From contig JASJBO010000393.1 of NCBI GenBank assembly GCA_030066475.1, positions 1 through 5,000 of the forward strand: a stretch of 5,000 nt of DNA, given 5' to 3'. Shown in pieces: positions 1 through 5,000 of the stretch; within the stretch, counting starts at the first letter, position 1, and every line of letters starts with the position of its first letter. The notes under the pieces were generated by a model. It worked only from the letters and a program-made list of their open reading frames with translations. It was not told the origin of the DNA and ran no database searches. This stretch comes from Myxococcota bacterium. Lineage in GTDB: Bacteria > Myxococcota_A > UBA9160 > PR03. Position numbers and translations under genes: made by a program.

Positions 1-1
1 C

Positions 2-607
2 CTTGCCGCCTTCGCCCCGCGCGGCATGAGCTTCACGGTCGAGGGCGACACCAACGACTACTGCGGCAAGGGGCTGTGTGGGGCACGGGTCGTGGTCCGC
101 GTGCCGGACGCCTGCACCTTCGAGCCGGGCGAGAACATCATCACGGGCAACGTGGTCCTGTACGGGGCGACCAGCGGGGAGGCCTACTTCCACGGCGTGG
201 CCGGCGAGCGCTTCTGCGTGCGCAACAGCGGTGCCTCCGCCGTGGTGGAGGGCGTCGGCGACCACGCCTGTGAGTACATGACCGGGGGGCACGTGGTGGT
301 GCTCGGTCCCACGGGCCGCAACTTCGGGGCCGGCATGTGCGGCGGCTTCGCCTACGTGCTCGACCTGGACGGCAGCTTCCCCGGCCGGGTCAACCCGGAG
401 CGCATCGACCTGGAGCCGCTCACCCGCGAGGACGAGGAGATCATCCAGCGGCTGGTGCGGCGCCACTTCGAGTACACGCGCAGCCAGCGCGCCGACGAGG
501 TGCTGCGCAAGTGGAACGCCTACGCGCCGAAGTTCGTGAAGGTGTTCCCCAAGGACCTGAAGCTCGCGCTCGACGCGCGCCTTCAGACGGGGACCGGCGA
601 TGGGTAA
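2..607 (+). CDS. gltB: Glutamate synthase large subunit, C-terminal part (5'-truncated by window edge)
   Basis: This is the last ~201 codons of the large (alpha) subunit of glutamate synthase. The enzyme converts glutamine plus 2-oxoglutarate to two glutamates in the cytoplasm; the large subunit holds the glutaminase and FMN synthase sites. The visible part is the C-terminal right-handed beta-helix (GXGXG domain). It opens with the family signature [15 protein letters not shown] and continues through repeated Gly-rich turns ([55 protein letters not shown]). The reading frame is open to base 2, so the ATG at 26 is internal and the gene starts upstream of the window. After the helix, a charged tail with [17 protein letters not shown] matches the usual GltB end. 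It overlaps gltD by 8 nt (ATGGGTAA), which implies translational coupling. The assignment is firm. The ferredoxin- versus NAD(P)H-dependent question is settled by the adjacent gltD. Confidence 0.96.
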   Translation, partial: LAAFAPRGMSFTVEGDTNDYCGKGLCGARVVVRVPDACTFEPGENIITGNVVLYGATSGEAYFHGVAGERFCVRNSGASAVVEGVGDHACEYMTGGHVVVLGPTGRNFGAGMCGGFAYVLDLDGSFPGRVNPERIDLEPLTREDEEIIQRLVRRHFEYTRSQRADEVLRKWNAYAPKFVKVFPKDLKLALDARLQTGTGDG

Positions 608-2069
608 GGTGACGGGATTCCTCGACCACGGCCGCGAGAACACGCCCTACCGGCCGGTCGAGCAGCGACTCCAGGACTGGCACGAAGTGCAGATGGATCC
701 GCCGGCGGAAGCCGTGCAGCGCCAGGCGGCGCGCTGCATGGACTGCGGCATCCCGTTCTGCAACAACGGCTGTCCGCTCGGCAACGTGATCCCCGACTGG
801 AACGACCTGGCGTACCGCGACCGCTGGCGGGACGCGCTGCGCCGGCTGCACTCGACGAACAACTTCCCGGAGTTCACGGGGCTGGTGTGCCCCGCGCCCT
901 GCGAGGCGGCCTGCGTGCTCGGCATCAACCAGGACCCGGTCACGATCAAGCAGATCGAGTGGGAGATCATCCGGCGCGGCTGGGAGGAGGGCTGGGTCAA
1001 GCCGGTGCGGCCGGAGCGGCGCTCGGGGCGGTCGGTCGCGGTGGTCGGCTCGGGGCCCTCGGGGCTGGCGGCCGCGCAGCAGCTCAACCGGGCCGGACAC
1101 ACGGTGACCGTCTTCGAGCGCCAGGACCGCGTCGGCGGGCTGCTGCGCTACGGCATCCCCGACTTCAAGCTCGAGAAGTGGATCCTCGACCGACGGGTCG
1201 AGCAGATGCGCGAGGAGGGCGTGAGCTTCCAGACCGGCGTACACGTCGGTGTCGACCTCTCGGCCGCCGAGCTGCGCCAGGGCTTCGACGCCGTGCTGCT
1301 GTGCATGGGCTCCGAGCAGCCGCGAGACCTCCCGATTCCCGGACGCGAGCTCGCGGGCGTGCACTACGCGATGGACTTCCTGCGTCAGAACAACAAGCGG
1401 GTGGCGGGCGACACGATCCCGAGCGAGGAGGAGCTGCTCGCGACCGGCAGCCACGTGATCGTCCTGGGCGGTGGCGACACCGGCTCCGACTGCGTGGGCA
1501 CCTCGCATCGCCACCAGGCGAAGTCCGTGACCTCGATCGAGCTGCTCGAGCGCCCGCCGGATCGGCGCGATGCGTCGACGCCGTGGCCGATGTGGCCGCT
1601 CATGTACCGCACCTCGAGCTCGCACGAGGAGGGTGGCGAGCGCGACTTCGCCGTGATGACCAAGCGCTTCGAGGGCGAGAACGGACGGCTCACCCGGCTG
1701 CACGCGGTGCGCCTCCGCTTCGGCGAGCCGGATCCGGCCACCGGGCGGCGCCCGATGGACGAGATCCAGGGCAGCGACTTCAGCGTGCCCGCCGACCTGG
1801 TGCTCCTGGCCCTGGGCTTCGTGCACCCGGTGCACGACGGCCTGGTCGAGGACCTCGGGGTGCGTCTCGATCCGCGCGGCAACGTGGCCGCCGAGCCGCG
1901 CAGCTTCGCGACCTCCGAGCCGGGCGTGTTCGCCGCGGGCGACTGCCGGCGCGGTCAGTCGCTCGTGGTGTGGGCGCAGTGGGAGGGACGCGAGGCGGCG
2001 CGCGCGGTCGACGCCTACCTGGCCGAGGACGGCGCGTCCCGTCTCCAGTCGCGCGACGCGTACGTGTAG
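600..2069 (+). CDS. gltD: Glutamate synthase small subunit (NAD(P)H-dependent)
   Basis: This is the beta subunit of glutamate synthase. It takes electrons from NAD(P)H through FAD and iron-sulfur clusters to the FMN site of GltB. At 489 aa it has the normal family length. The N-terminal Fe-S part has Cys46, 49, 54 and 58 ([18 protein letters not shown]) and Cys97, 101 and 105 (CPAPCEAAC). The FAD-binding GSGPSG is at 150-155, followed by the hallmark [16 protein letters not shown] (179-194). The second Rossmann motif [12 protein letters not shown] (290-301) binds NAD(P)H. The C-terminal FAD motif [18 protein letters not shown] spans 442-459. [12 protein letters not shown] and ELLERPP are typical of the actinobacterial/plant-like GltD subtype rather than the enterobacterial one (known family feature, from memory). 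The start ATG at 600 has GGGGA at 589-593 as a ribosome site inside gltB. The overlap with gltB means a shared transcript. No odd residues were seen. Confidence 0.97.
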   Translation: MGKVTGFLDHGRENTPYRPVEQRLQDWHEVQMDPPAEAVQRQAARCMDCGIPFCNNGCPLGNVIPDWNDLAYRDRWRDALRRLHSTNNFPEFTGLVCPAPCEAACVLGINQDPVTIKQIEWEIIRRGWEEGWVKPVRPERRSGRSVAVVGSGPSGLAAAQQLNRAGHTVTVFERQDRVGGLLRYGIPDFKLEKWILDRRVEQMREEGVSFQTGVHVGVDLSAAELRQGFDAVLLCMGSEQPRDLPIPGRELAGVHYAMDFLRQNNKRVAGDTIPSEEELLATGSHVIVLGGGDTGSDCVGTSHRHQAKSVTSIELLERPPDRRDASTPWPMWPLMYRTSSSHEEGGERDFAVMTKRFEGENGRLTRLHAVRLRFGEPDPATGRRPMDEIQGSDFSVPADLVLLALGFVHPVHDGLVEDLGVRLDPRGNVAAEPRSFATSEPGVFAAGDCRRGQSLVVWAQWEGREAARAVDAYLAEDGASRLQSRDAYV

Positions 2070-2083
2070 CCACGCCCCCGTGG
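2070..2083 (+). terminator. Weak hairpin after gltD, possible terminator
   Basis: CCACG-CCCC-CGTGG forms a perfect 5-bp stem with a 4-nt loop directly after the gltD stop codon. There is no T-run after it (the next bases are GTGGGCCGAAAA), so it does not look like a classical intrinsic terminator. It may only protect the 3' end or be chance in GC-rich DNA. Confidence 0.2.
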
Positions 2084-2100
2084 GTGGGCCGAAAATCCGC

Positions 2101-2130
2101 TTGACCGCCTTCGGCGCTGCCGACTACGAT
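2101..2130 (+). promoter_or_regulatory. Predicted sigma70-type promoter for the zapB-like/zapA/ygfA cluster
   Basis: TTGACC (2101-2106) and TACGAT (2125-2130) are separated by 18 nt. They match the -35 (TTGACA) and -10 (TATAAT) consensus at 5/6 and 4/6 positions. Initiation would be expected near 2136-2138. It lies in the only sizeable gap between gltD and the next gene, which fits a separate transcription unit. The spacer holds a small palindrome CGCC-TTC-GGCG (2106-2116), which could be an operator or chance. Confidence 0.55.
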
Positions 2131-2143
2131 CGGTCGCCTTCGC

Positions 2144-2150
2144 GGGAGAG
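2144..2150 (+). promoter_or_regulatory. Shine-Dalgarno-like site pointing to an ATT start for the zapB-like gene
   Basis: GGGAGAG is the best ribosome-binding match between the predicted promoter and the coiled-coil gene. It sits 5 nt before an in-frame ATT codon at 2156. It is 38 nt before the GTG at 2189, too far to serve that codon, and the GTG has no visible SD of its own. The reading frame is open from 2105. Confidence 0.35.
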
Positions 2151-2188
2151 TCACGATTTCCAATCACGATGCGAGCCACGCGCCCCGG

Positions 2189-2476
2189 GTGAGTCCCGTC
2201 GCAGCGGCCCCCGGGGCGACGGGGAGCCGCGACGGAGCCGTCGACCTCGACCGGCTCGAGCGCGCGATCCGCGCGCTGGTCGAGCGCTGTCGCGTGCTCC
2301 ACGCCGAGCGCGCGCGTCTGGAGGGGGAGCTGGCCGAGCGCGACGAGCGCATCGAGGCGCTCGAGGCGCAGGTCCGGGAGCAGAACCAGAAGCGCAGCGA
2401 CGTGGCGAAGCGCATCGACGAGCTGATCTCCCAGCTCGAGCATCTCGACTCCCGGGCGGGGGCCCGGGGGGCCTAG
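2189..2476 (+). CDS. Small coiled-coil protein, ZapB-like, upstream of zapA
   Basis: This is a 95-aa soluble protein with no signal peptide or membrane segment. Residues about 18-87 are a continuous charged heptad pattern (LDRLERAIRALVERC, LEGELAERDERIEALEAQV, VAKRIDELISQLEHLD), so a long dimeric coiled coil is expected. Length, composition and position immediately before zapA resemble ZapB-type cell-division factors, which bridge ZapA/FtsZ rings to other partners. That role is inferred from context and coiled-coil character, because such sequences carry few diagnostic residues. The first ~17 residues are Ala/Gly/Pro-rich and look disordered. The start is uncertain. GTG at 2189 is the only standard codon but lacks an SD. 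An ATT at 2156 behind GGGAGAG would add 11 residues. The stop codon is 3 nt before zapA, so the two are almost certainly co-translated. Confidence 0.75.
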   Translation: MSPVAAAPGATGSRDGAVDLDRLERAIRALVERCRVLHAERARLEGELAERDERIEALEAQVREQNQKRSDVAKRIDELISQLEHLDSRAGARGA

Positions 2477-2479
2477 CGG

Positions 2480-2770
2480 ATGGCGGACAAGCGCTCCGTA
2501 GCGGTCCAGATCCTCGGCCACGAGTACCGCATCCGGACCGAAGCGCCGCCCGAGAGCGTCGAGCAGCTGGCCGGCCTGGTCGAGGCGACGATGGAGCGCA
2601 TCCGCGACCGCACCGGCACTGTCGACAGCCTGCACCTGGCGGTGATGGCCGCCCTGAATCTCGCCAACGACGCGATCGCGGCGCGTGCCGACCGCGATCC
2701 CAGCGAGCCGCTCCGGATCCAGACGCTCACGCGCGACGTCGAGGCGGTGCTCGGCGAGACGGCGCCTTGA
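2480..2770 (+). CDS. zapA: Cell division protein ZapA
   Basis: ZapA is a cytoplasmic FtsZ-associated factor that promotes protofilament bundling at the Z-ring. The 96-aa length matches the short ZapA family. The N-terminal FtsZ-interacting globular domain shows the family pattern VAVQILGHEYRIRTEAPPES (residues 7-26), then a helix with QLAGLVEATMERI. The most conserved stretch follows, SLHLAVMAALNLANDAI (about 50-66), equivalent to the family's LAvLaALNiAdE motif. The tail is a helix with QTLTRDVEAVLGE and is shorter than the long coiled coil of gamma-proteobacterial ZapA. ATG at 2480 starts 3 nt after the preceding TAG. A GGGGGG block at 2466-2471 is the likely ribosome site, supporting coupled translation with the ZapB-like gene. 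Presence beside a coiled-coil partner and ygfA follows the conserved zapA-ygfA linkage of proteobacteria. Confidence 0.9.
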   Translation: MADKRSVAVQILGHEYRIRTEAPPESVEQLAGLVEATMERIRDRTGTVDSLHLAVMAALNLANDAIAARADRDPSEPLRIQTLTRDVEAVLGETAP

Positions 2771-2839
2771 GCGGGCGGCGCTGCGTCGCCCCAGCAAGCC
2801 GCCGAGCTGGAGGCCGCCAAGCGGCGGCTGCGCCGTGAG

Positions 2840-3394
2840 ATGCGAGCGCGGCGGCGCGCGGTGGGCACCGAGGCGCGCGCCGGCGCCGCCCGCGCCCTGT
2901 GCGAGGCGCTGCTGGGGTTCGCACCGCTGCTCCGCGCCCCCCGTGTGGCGCTCTACGCCGCGCTGCCGGACGAGCTGCCCACCGCGCCCCTGCTCGAGCG
3001 CCTGCTCGAGTCCGGTCGCGTCGCACTGCTCCCGCGTCTCGCGGGAGACCGGCTCGAGTTCGCGCCGGTCTGCGAGCCCGGCGCGCTGCGCCGCGGCCAG
3101 TTCGGGATCTCCGAGCCGCCCCCCGAGGCCCAGGCGGTCGAGCTCGATCCGGCCGATCTGGTGCTGCTGCCCGGCGTAGCGTTCGACCGCGCCGGCGGAC
3201 GGCTCGGCCGCGGCGGCGGCACCTACGATCGCCGCTTCCCGGCGAGCGCGGCGGGGCCGCACCTGGTGGGTGTGGGCTACGCCTTCCAGCTGGTGCCGGC
3301 GGTCCCGTGCGGGCCCGACGATCGCCGCGTCGAAGCGGTGGCCACCGAGGCCGGCATCACGCCCGCCGCAGCGGCCGAGAGGCCCACGAGCTAG
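2840..3394 (+). CDS. ygfA: 5-formyltetrahydrofolate cyclo-ligase (methenyltetrahydrofolate synthetase)
   Basis: This enzyme uses ATP to convert 5-formyl-THF to 5,10-methenyl-THF and so returns a storage or inhibitory folate to one-carbon metabolism. The family core is clear: LLPGVAFDRAGGRLGRGGGTYDR at residues 109-131, corresponding to the PGvaFd...RLGyGgGyYDR signature. Upstream are VALYAALPDELPT (36-48) and FGISEP (88-93); a DDRRVEAVATEAG tail (160-172) follows. From ATG 2840 it is 184 aa, at the short end of the family. The same frame upstream encodes AAKRRLRREM, which is the usual family N-terminus carrying the Lys and Arg that contact ATP. The real start is therefore probably 5' of 2840, although no ATG, GTG or TTG exists in frame back to the zapA stop. 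Candidates are CTG at 2807 or a codon near 2819, behind GGAGG at 2809-2813. The function is secure; the start is not. Confidence 0.9.
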   Translation: MRARRRAVGTEARAGAARALCEALLGFAPLLRAPRVALYAALPDELPTAPLLERLLESGRVALLPRLAGDRLEFAPVCEPGALRRGQFGISEPPPEAQAVELDPADLVLLPGVAFDRAGGRLGRGGGTYDRRFPASAAGPHLVGVGYAFQLVPAVPCGPDDRRVEAVATEAGITPAAAAERPTS

Positions 3395-3434
3395 CAGCCC
3401 GTCGAAGAACCCGGTTTCTCCACCAGGCTGCTAG
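3391..3434. repeat. REP-like concentric palindrome between ygfA and tyrS
   Basis: The outer arms CTAGCAGCC (3391-3399) and GGCTGCTAG (3426-3434) are exact 9-nt inverted repeats. Centred on the same point is an inner near-palindrome AGAACCCGGTTTCT (3406-3419) with one mismatched pair. The middle segments (3400-3405 and 3420-3425) do not pair, giving a stem / internal loop / stem structure of 44 nt. The left arm contains the TAG stop of ygfA. GC-rich extragenic palindromes of this kind, with an arm like GCTGCTAG, are seen as dispersed repeats in many bacteria (general recollection, not searched). Only one copy is in this window. It could act as a 3'-end stabiliser, a weak terminator or a transposed REP unit. 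Confidence 0.6.
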
Positions 3435-3445
3435 CCTGCGCGCCG

Positions 3446-4744
3446 ATGGGGTCGGACACCTCGTTCCTCGACGAGATCGCCTGGCGCGGCCTGCTCTACC
3501 AGCGCACCGCCGAGGACGCGCTCGACGCGCACCTCGCCGGCGGAAGCCGCGTCGGCTACTGCGGCTTCGACCCCACCGCCTCGAGCCTCACGATCGGCAA
3601 CCTGATCGCGATCCAGCTCCTGGTGCACTGGCAGCGCGCCGGGCACCGTCCCGTGGTCGTGATGGGGGGTGGCACGGGGCTGATCGGGGACCCTTCGGGC
3701 AAGGACCGCGAGCGTCCGCTGCAGACGCGCGAGCAGGTCGAGGAGAACGTGGCGGGTCAGCGCCGGATCTTCGAGCGCCTGCTCGACTTCGATGGCCCCT
3801 GCGCCGCGCGTATCGCGAACAACGCCGACTGGCTGGGCCAGCTGGGCTTCGTCGAGGTGCTGCGCGACGTGGGCAAGCACTTCTCGGTCAACGCGATGAT
3901 CCAGAAGGAGTCGGTGCGCGAGCGGCTCCACAACCGCGACCAGGGCATCAGCTATACCGAGTTCAGCTACGTGCTGCTGCAGGCCTACGACTTCCTGCAC
4001 CTGCACCGCGAGCAGGGCTGTACGCTCCAGGTCGCCGGCTCCGACCAGTACGGGAACGTCGTATCCGGGATCGACCTGATCCACCGCTGCGAGGGGCACC
4101 GCACCGAGGCCTACGGGGTGACGGCCCCGCTGGTGACCCACGCCGACGGCCGCAAGATCGGCAAGAGCGAAGGCGGCGCGCTCTGGCTCACCGCCGACCG
4201 CACCAGCCCCTACGCCTTCTATCAGTACTGGATCAACGTCCCCGACGCGGACGTGATGGACTTCGTGCGCTGGTTCACGCTGCTCGACCGCAACGAGATC
4301 GAGGAGCTCGAGGCGGCGCAGCGCGAGGCCCCCCAGCAGCGTCCCGCACAGCGCGCGCTGGCGCGCCACATGACCGGGCGCCTGCACGGTCCGACCGAGC
4401 GGGACCACGCCGAGGCCGCCAGCGAGGCCCTGTTCGGGCGCGGCGACCTGCGCAAGCTCCCGGCCGCGCTGCTCGCCGAGGTCTTCGCCGACGTGCCGCA
4501 CTCGAGCCACGACCCGGCGGCGCTCGCGGCCGAAGGCGCCTCGTTGGCGGAGCTGCTGCCCGAGACCACGCTCGCGGCGTCGCGGCGCGAGGCGCGCGAG
4601 TTCCTGCGGGGCGGGGCGATCTGGGTGAACGGGGAGCGCTGTCCCGAGGACCGGCGGCTCTCGGAGGCGGACCTGCTGGCCGGAGGCACCATCCTGCTGC
4701 GGCGCGGGAAGAAGCGCTGGCACGCCACCCGCTGGGCGAAGTGA
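3446..4744 (+). CDS. tyrS: Tyrosyl-tRNA synthetase
   Basis: This class I synthetase attaches tyrosine to tRNA-Tyr in the cytoplasm. At 432 aa it has the bacterial TyrRS (TyrS type) length. The catalytic Rossmann fold includes the tyrosine/ATP pocket Y38, D42 and T44 (YCGFDPTAS), followed by GGGTGLIGDPSGK (74-86). Further tyrosine-site residues are Y175, Q179 and D182 (YVLLQAYD) and Q201 (AGSDQYGN). The KMSKS loop is KIGKS (237-241). The HIGH motif is replaced by TIGN (49-52). The C-terminal S4 RNA-binding domain begins about residue 377 and includes REFLRGGAIWVNGE, LLAGGTILLRRG and a terminal KRWHATRW. ATG at 3446 fits the family N-terminus (FLDEIAWRGLLYQRT) but has no clear Shine-Dalgarno; the preceding 16 nt are GCTAGCCTGCGCGCCG. 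No separate promoter was found, so it may be read from the zapA cluster through the palindrome. Confidence 0.97.
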   Translation: MGSDTSFLDEIAWRGLLYQRTAEDALDAHLAGGSRVGYCGFDPTASSLTIGNLIAIQLLVHWQRAGHRPVVVMGGGTGLIGDPSGKDRERPLQTREQVEENVAGQRRIFERLLDFDGPCAARIANNADWLGQLGFVEVLRDVGKHFSVNAMIQKESVRERLHNRDQGISYTEFSYVLLQAYDFLHLHREQGCTLQVAGSDQYGNVVSGIDLIHRCEGHRTEAYGVTAPLVTHADGRKIGKSEGGALWLTADRTSPYAFYQYWINVPDADVMDFVRWFTLLDRNEIEELEAAQREAPQQRPAQRALARHMTGRLHGPTERDHAEAASEALFGRGDLRKLPAALLAEVFADVPHSSHDPAALAAEGASLAELLPETTLAASRREAREFLRGGAIWVNGERCPEDRRLSEADLLAGGTILLRRGKKRWHATRWAK

Positions 4745-4799
4745 TCCCCGGAGGGGGCTCGCTTCGGGGCCGGGAGGGCCGGAAACGTTCTCCGAGCCG

Positions 4800-4827
4800 T
4801 TGACGCCCCTACGGCCCGCCCTATAAT
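4800..4827 (+). promoter_or_regulatory. Strong promoter, predicted rRNA operon promoter
   Basis: TTGACG (4800-4805), a 16-nt spacer and a perfect TATAAT (4822-4827) make this by far the best promoter in the window. The bases after the -10 (ACGCCGCC) form a GC-rich discriminator, a hallmark of stringently controlled rRNA promoters. Initiation is expected near 4833-4835. Just upstream, GGAAACGTTCTCC (4781-4793) is an imperfect palindrome centred on AACGTT that could bind an activator. No A/T-rich UP element is visible. Downstream boxA-like and TCTTTGAAAAC motifs support the rRNA assignment. Confidence 0.85.
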
Positions 4828-4874
4828 ACGCCGCCTGCTCCGGGCTCTTCTGCTCGGACTTGCTGCGCTGATTC

Positions 4875-4884
4875 TGCTCTTTGA
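4875..4884 (+). promoter_or_regulatory. boxA-like rRNA antitermination site
   Basis: TGCTCTTTGA matches the first eight bases of the enterobacterial boxA (TGCTCTTTAACA) exactly. It lies about 40 nt after the predicted transcription start, the usual place for the NusB/S10 (NusE)-binding site that protects rRNA transcription from Rho. Factor binding is inferred from the motif. Confidence 0.75.
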
Positions 4885-4891
4885 GATCGTC

Positions 4892-4915
4892 CGATCCGCC
4901 CTCGGGGGCGGATCG
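4892..4915 (+). other. Stable hairpin in rrn leader
   Basis: CGATCCGCCC and GGGCGGATCG form a perfect 10-bp stem closing a TCGG tetraloop. No T-run follows, so it is not a terminator. Its position just after boxA suggests a structural or processing role in the pre-rRNA leader. Confidence 0.65.
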
Positions 4916-4931
4916 ATGGTGACGCTGCCTC

Positions 4932-4952
4932 GCGGGTCCCCGACAGACCCGT
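4932..4952 (+). other. Second hairpin in rrn leader
   Basis: CGGGTC (4933-4938) pairs exactly with GACCCG (4946-4951) around a 7-nt loop. A flanking G-U pair extends it to 7 bp. It is less stable than the preceding hairpin and lies between it and the TCTTTG repeats. Confidence 0.45.
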
Positions 4953-4966
4953 CCGATGGCTTCGCC

Positions 4967-5000
4967 CGGTCTTTGAAAACCGAATAGCGTGCGGTCTTTG
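4967..5000 (+). repeat. Direct repeat CGGTCTTTG, 25 nt apart, before the 16S gene
   Basis: CGGTCTTTG occurs at 4967-4975 and again at 4992-5000, the latter cut by the window end. The first copy continues as AAAACCGAATAG. Both share the TCTTTG core with the boxA at 4875, so the leader has three such cores. They may be secondary boxA-like sites or part of the conserved pre-16S segment. Confidence 0.6.

Larger units (their letters stand above)
4834..5000 (+). other. rRNA operon leader (16S gene expected beyond window)
   Basis: About 167 nt of transcribed leader follow the strong promoter without a convincing gene. In order it holds a boxA-like antitermination site, two stable hairpins and a repeated TCTTTG block. 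One block reads TCTTTGAAAACCGAATAG, a form very common just before bacterial 16S rRNA genes (pattern known from many rrn leaders). The mature 16S 5' end (AGAGTTTGAT-type) is not present, so the rRNA gene begins after base 5000. The leader would be expected to pair with sequence past the 16S 3' end for RNase III processing. Confidence 0.8.

Noticed and set aside
441..1835. 464-codon open frame on the - strand opposite gltB/gltD
   Set aside because: Composition is His/Arg/Ala/Val-rich with no recognisable motif, and it lies wholly opposite well-identified gltB/gltD. Long antisense frames are expected opposite GC-rich genes with strong third-position bias.
2771..2839. 6S RNA between zapA and ygfA
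   Set aside because: The gap is about 70 nt and is better explained as the coding 5' part of ygfA; 6S RNA is about 180 nt.
2015..3262. 415-codon - strand open frame across the zapA/ygfA cluster
   Set aside because: It mirrors three real genes in a high-GC region, has low-complexity Arg/Ala/Gly composition and no family features.
3431..4723. 430-codon - strand open frame opposite tyrS
   Set aside because: Same codon-bias artefact; no motif recognised and no promoter or SD seen for it.
4746..4769. CCCCG...CGGGG inverted repeat after tyrS as a terminator
   Set aside because: Only 5 bp with a 14-nt loop and no T-run; such short pairings are common in G/C-rich DNA.
2899..4803. 634-codon + strand open frame in another phase over ygfA and tyrS
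   Set aside because: Extremely Arg/Ala/Pro-rich translation with no domain, fully overlapping two clear enzymes; a frame shadow.
4916..4987. 23-codon ATG ORF in the rrn leader
   Set aside because: No Shine-Dalgarno; the ATG immediately follows the stable hairpin (4892-4915), whose right arm occupies the ribosome-site position. The sequence is explained by the rRNA leader.

Overview
This is a high-GC window (roughly 70% G+C by eye) of conserved bacterial housekeeping genes. All five protein genes and one rRNA-operon leader lie on the + strand. The gene neighbourhood (coiled-coil ZapB-like gene, zapA, 5-formyltetrahydrofolate cyclo-ligase, tyrS), the codon usage and the GltD subtype suggest a GC-rich proteobacterium in the broad sense. 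The delta-proteobacterial/Myxococcota-like lineages or related uncultured phyla fit best. The exact phylum cannot be fixed from sequence reading alone.

Layout: (1) 1-2069 holds the 3' end of gltB (glutamate synthase large subunit, GXGXG domain) and the complete gltD (small subunit). They overlap by 8 nt and make the two subunits of one nitrogen-assimilation enzyme. (2) 2070-2163 is a short gap with a weak hairpin and a good sigma70-type promoter. (3) 2156/2189-3394 is a compact cluster of a ZapB-like coiled-coil protein, ZapA (both predicted FtsZ-ring factors), and 5-formyltetrahydrofolate cyclo-ligase (folate salvage). (4) 3391-3434 is a 44-nt concentric palindrome resembling a REP element, which contains the ygfA stop codon. 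(5) 3446-4744 is tyrS, with an altered HIGH motif (TIGN). (6) 4745-5000 carries a near-consensus promoter, a boxA antitermination motif, two hairpins and a repeated TCTTTG block. This is the leader of an rRNA operon whose 16S gene should start just beyond the window.

I see no CRISPR array, IS element, phage gene, tRNA or defence system. I found no new multi-gene system. The points worth a second look are local. Two start sites are hard to place (the zapB-like gene may start at ATT; ygfA has no standard start codon that keeps its family N-terminus). TyrRS has lost the first His of its signature. A REP-like palindrome sits at a gene junction. The rrn leader shows well-resolved architecture, with a hydrophobic open frame running through it.
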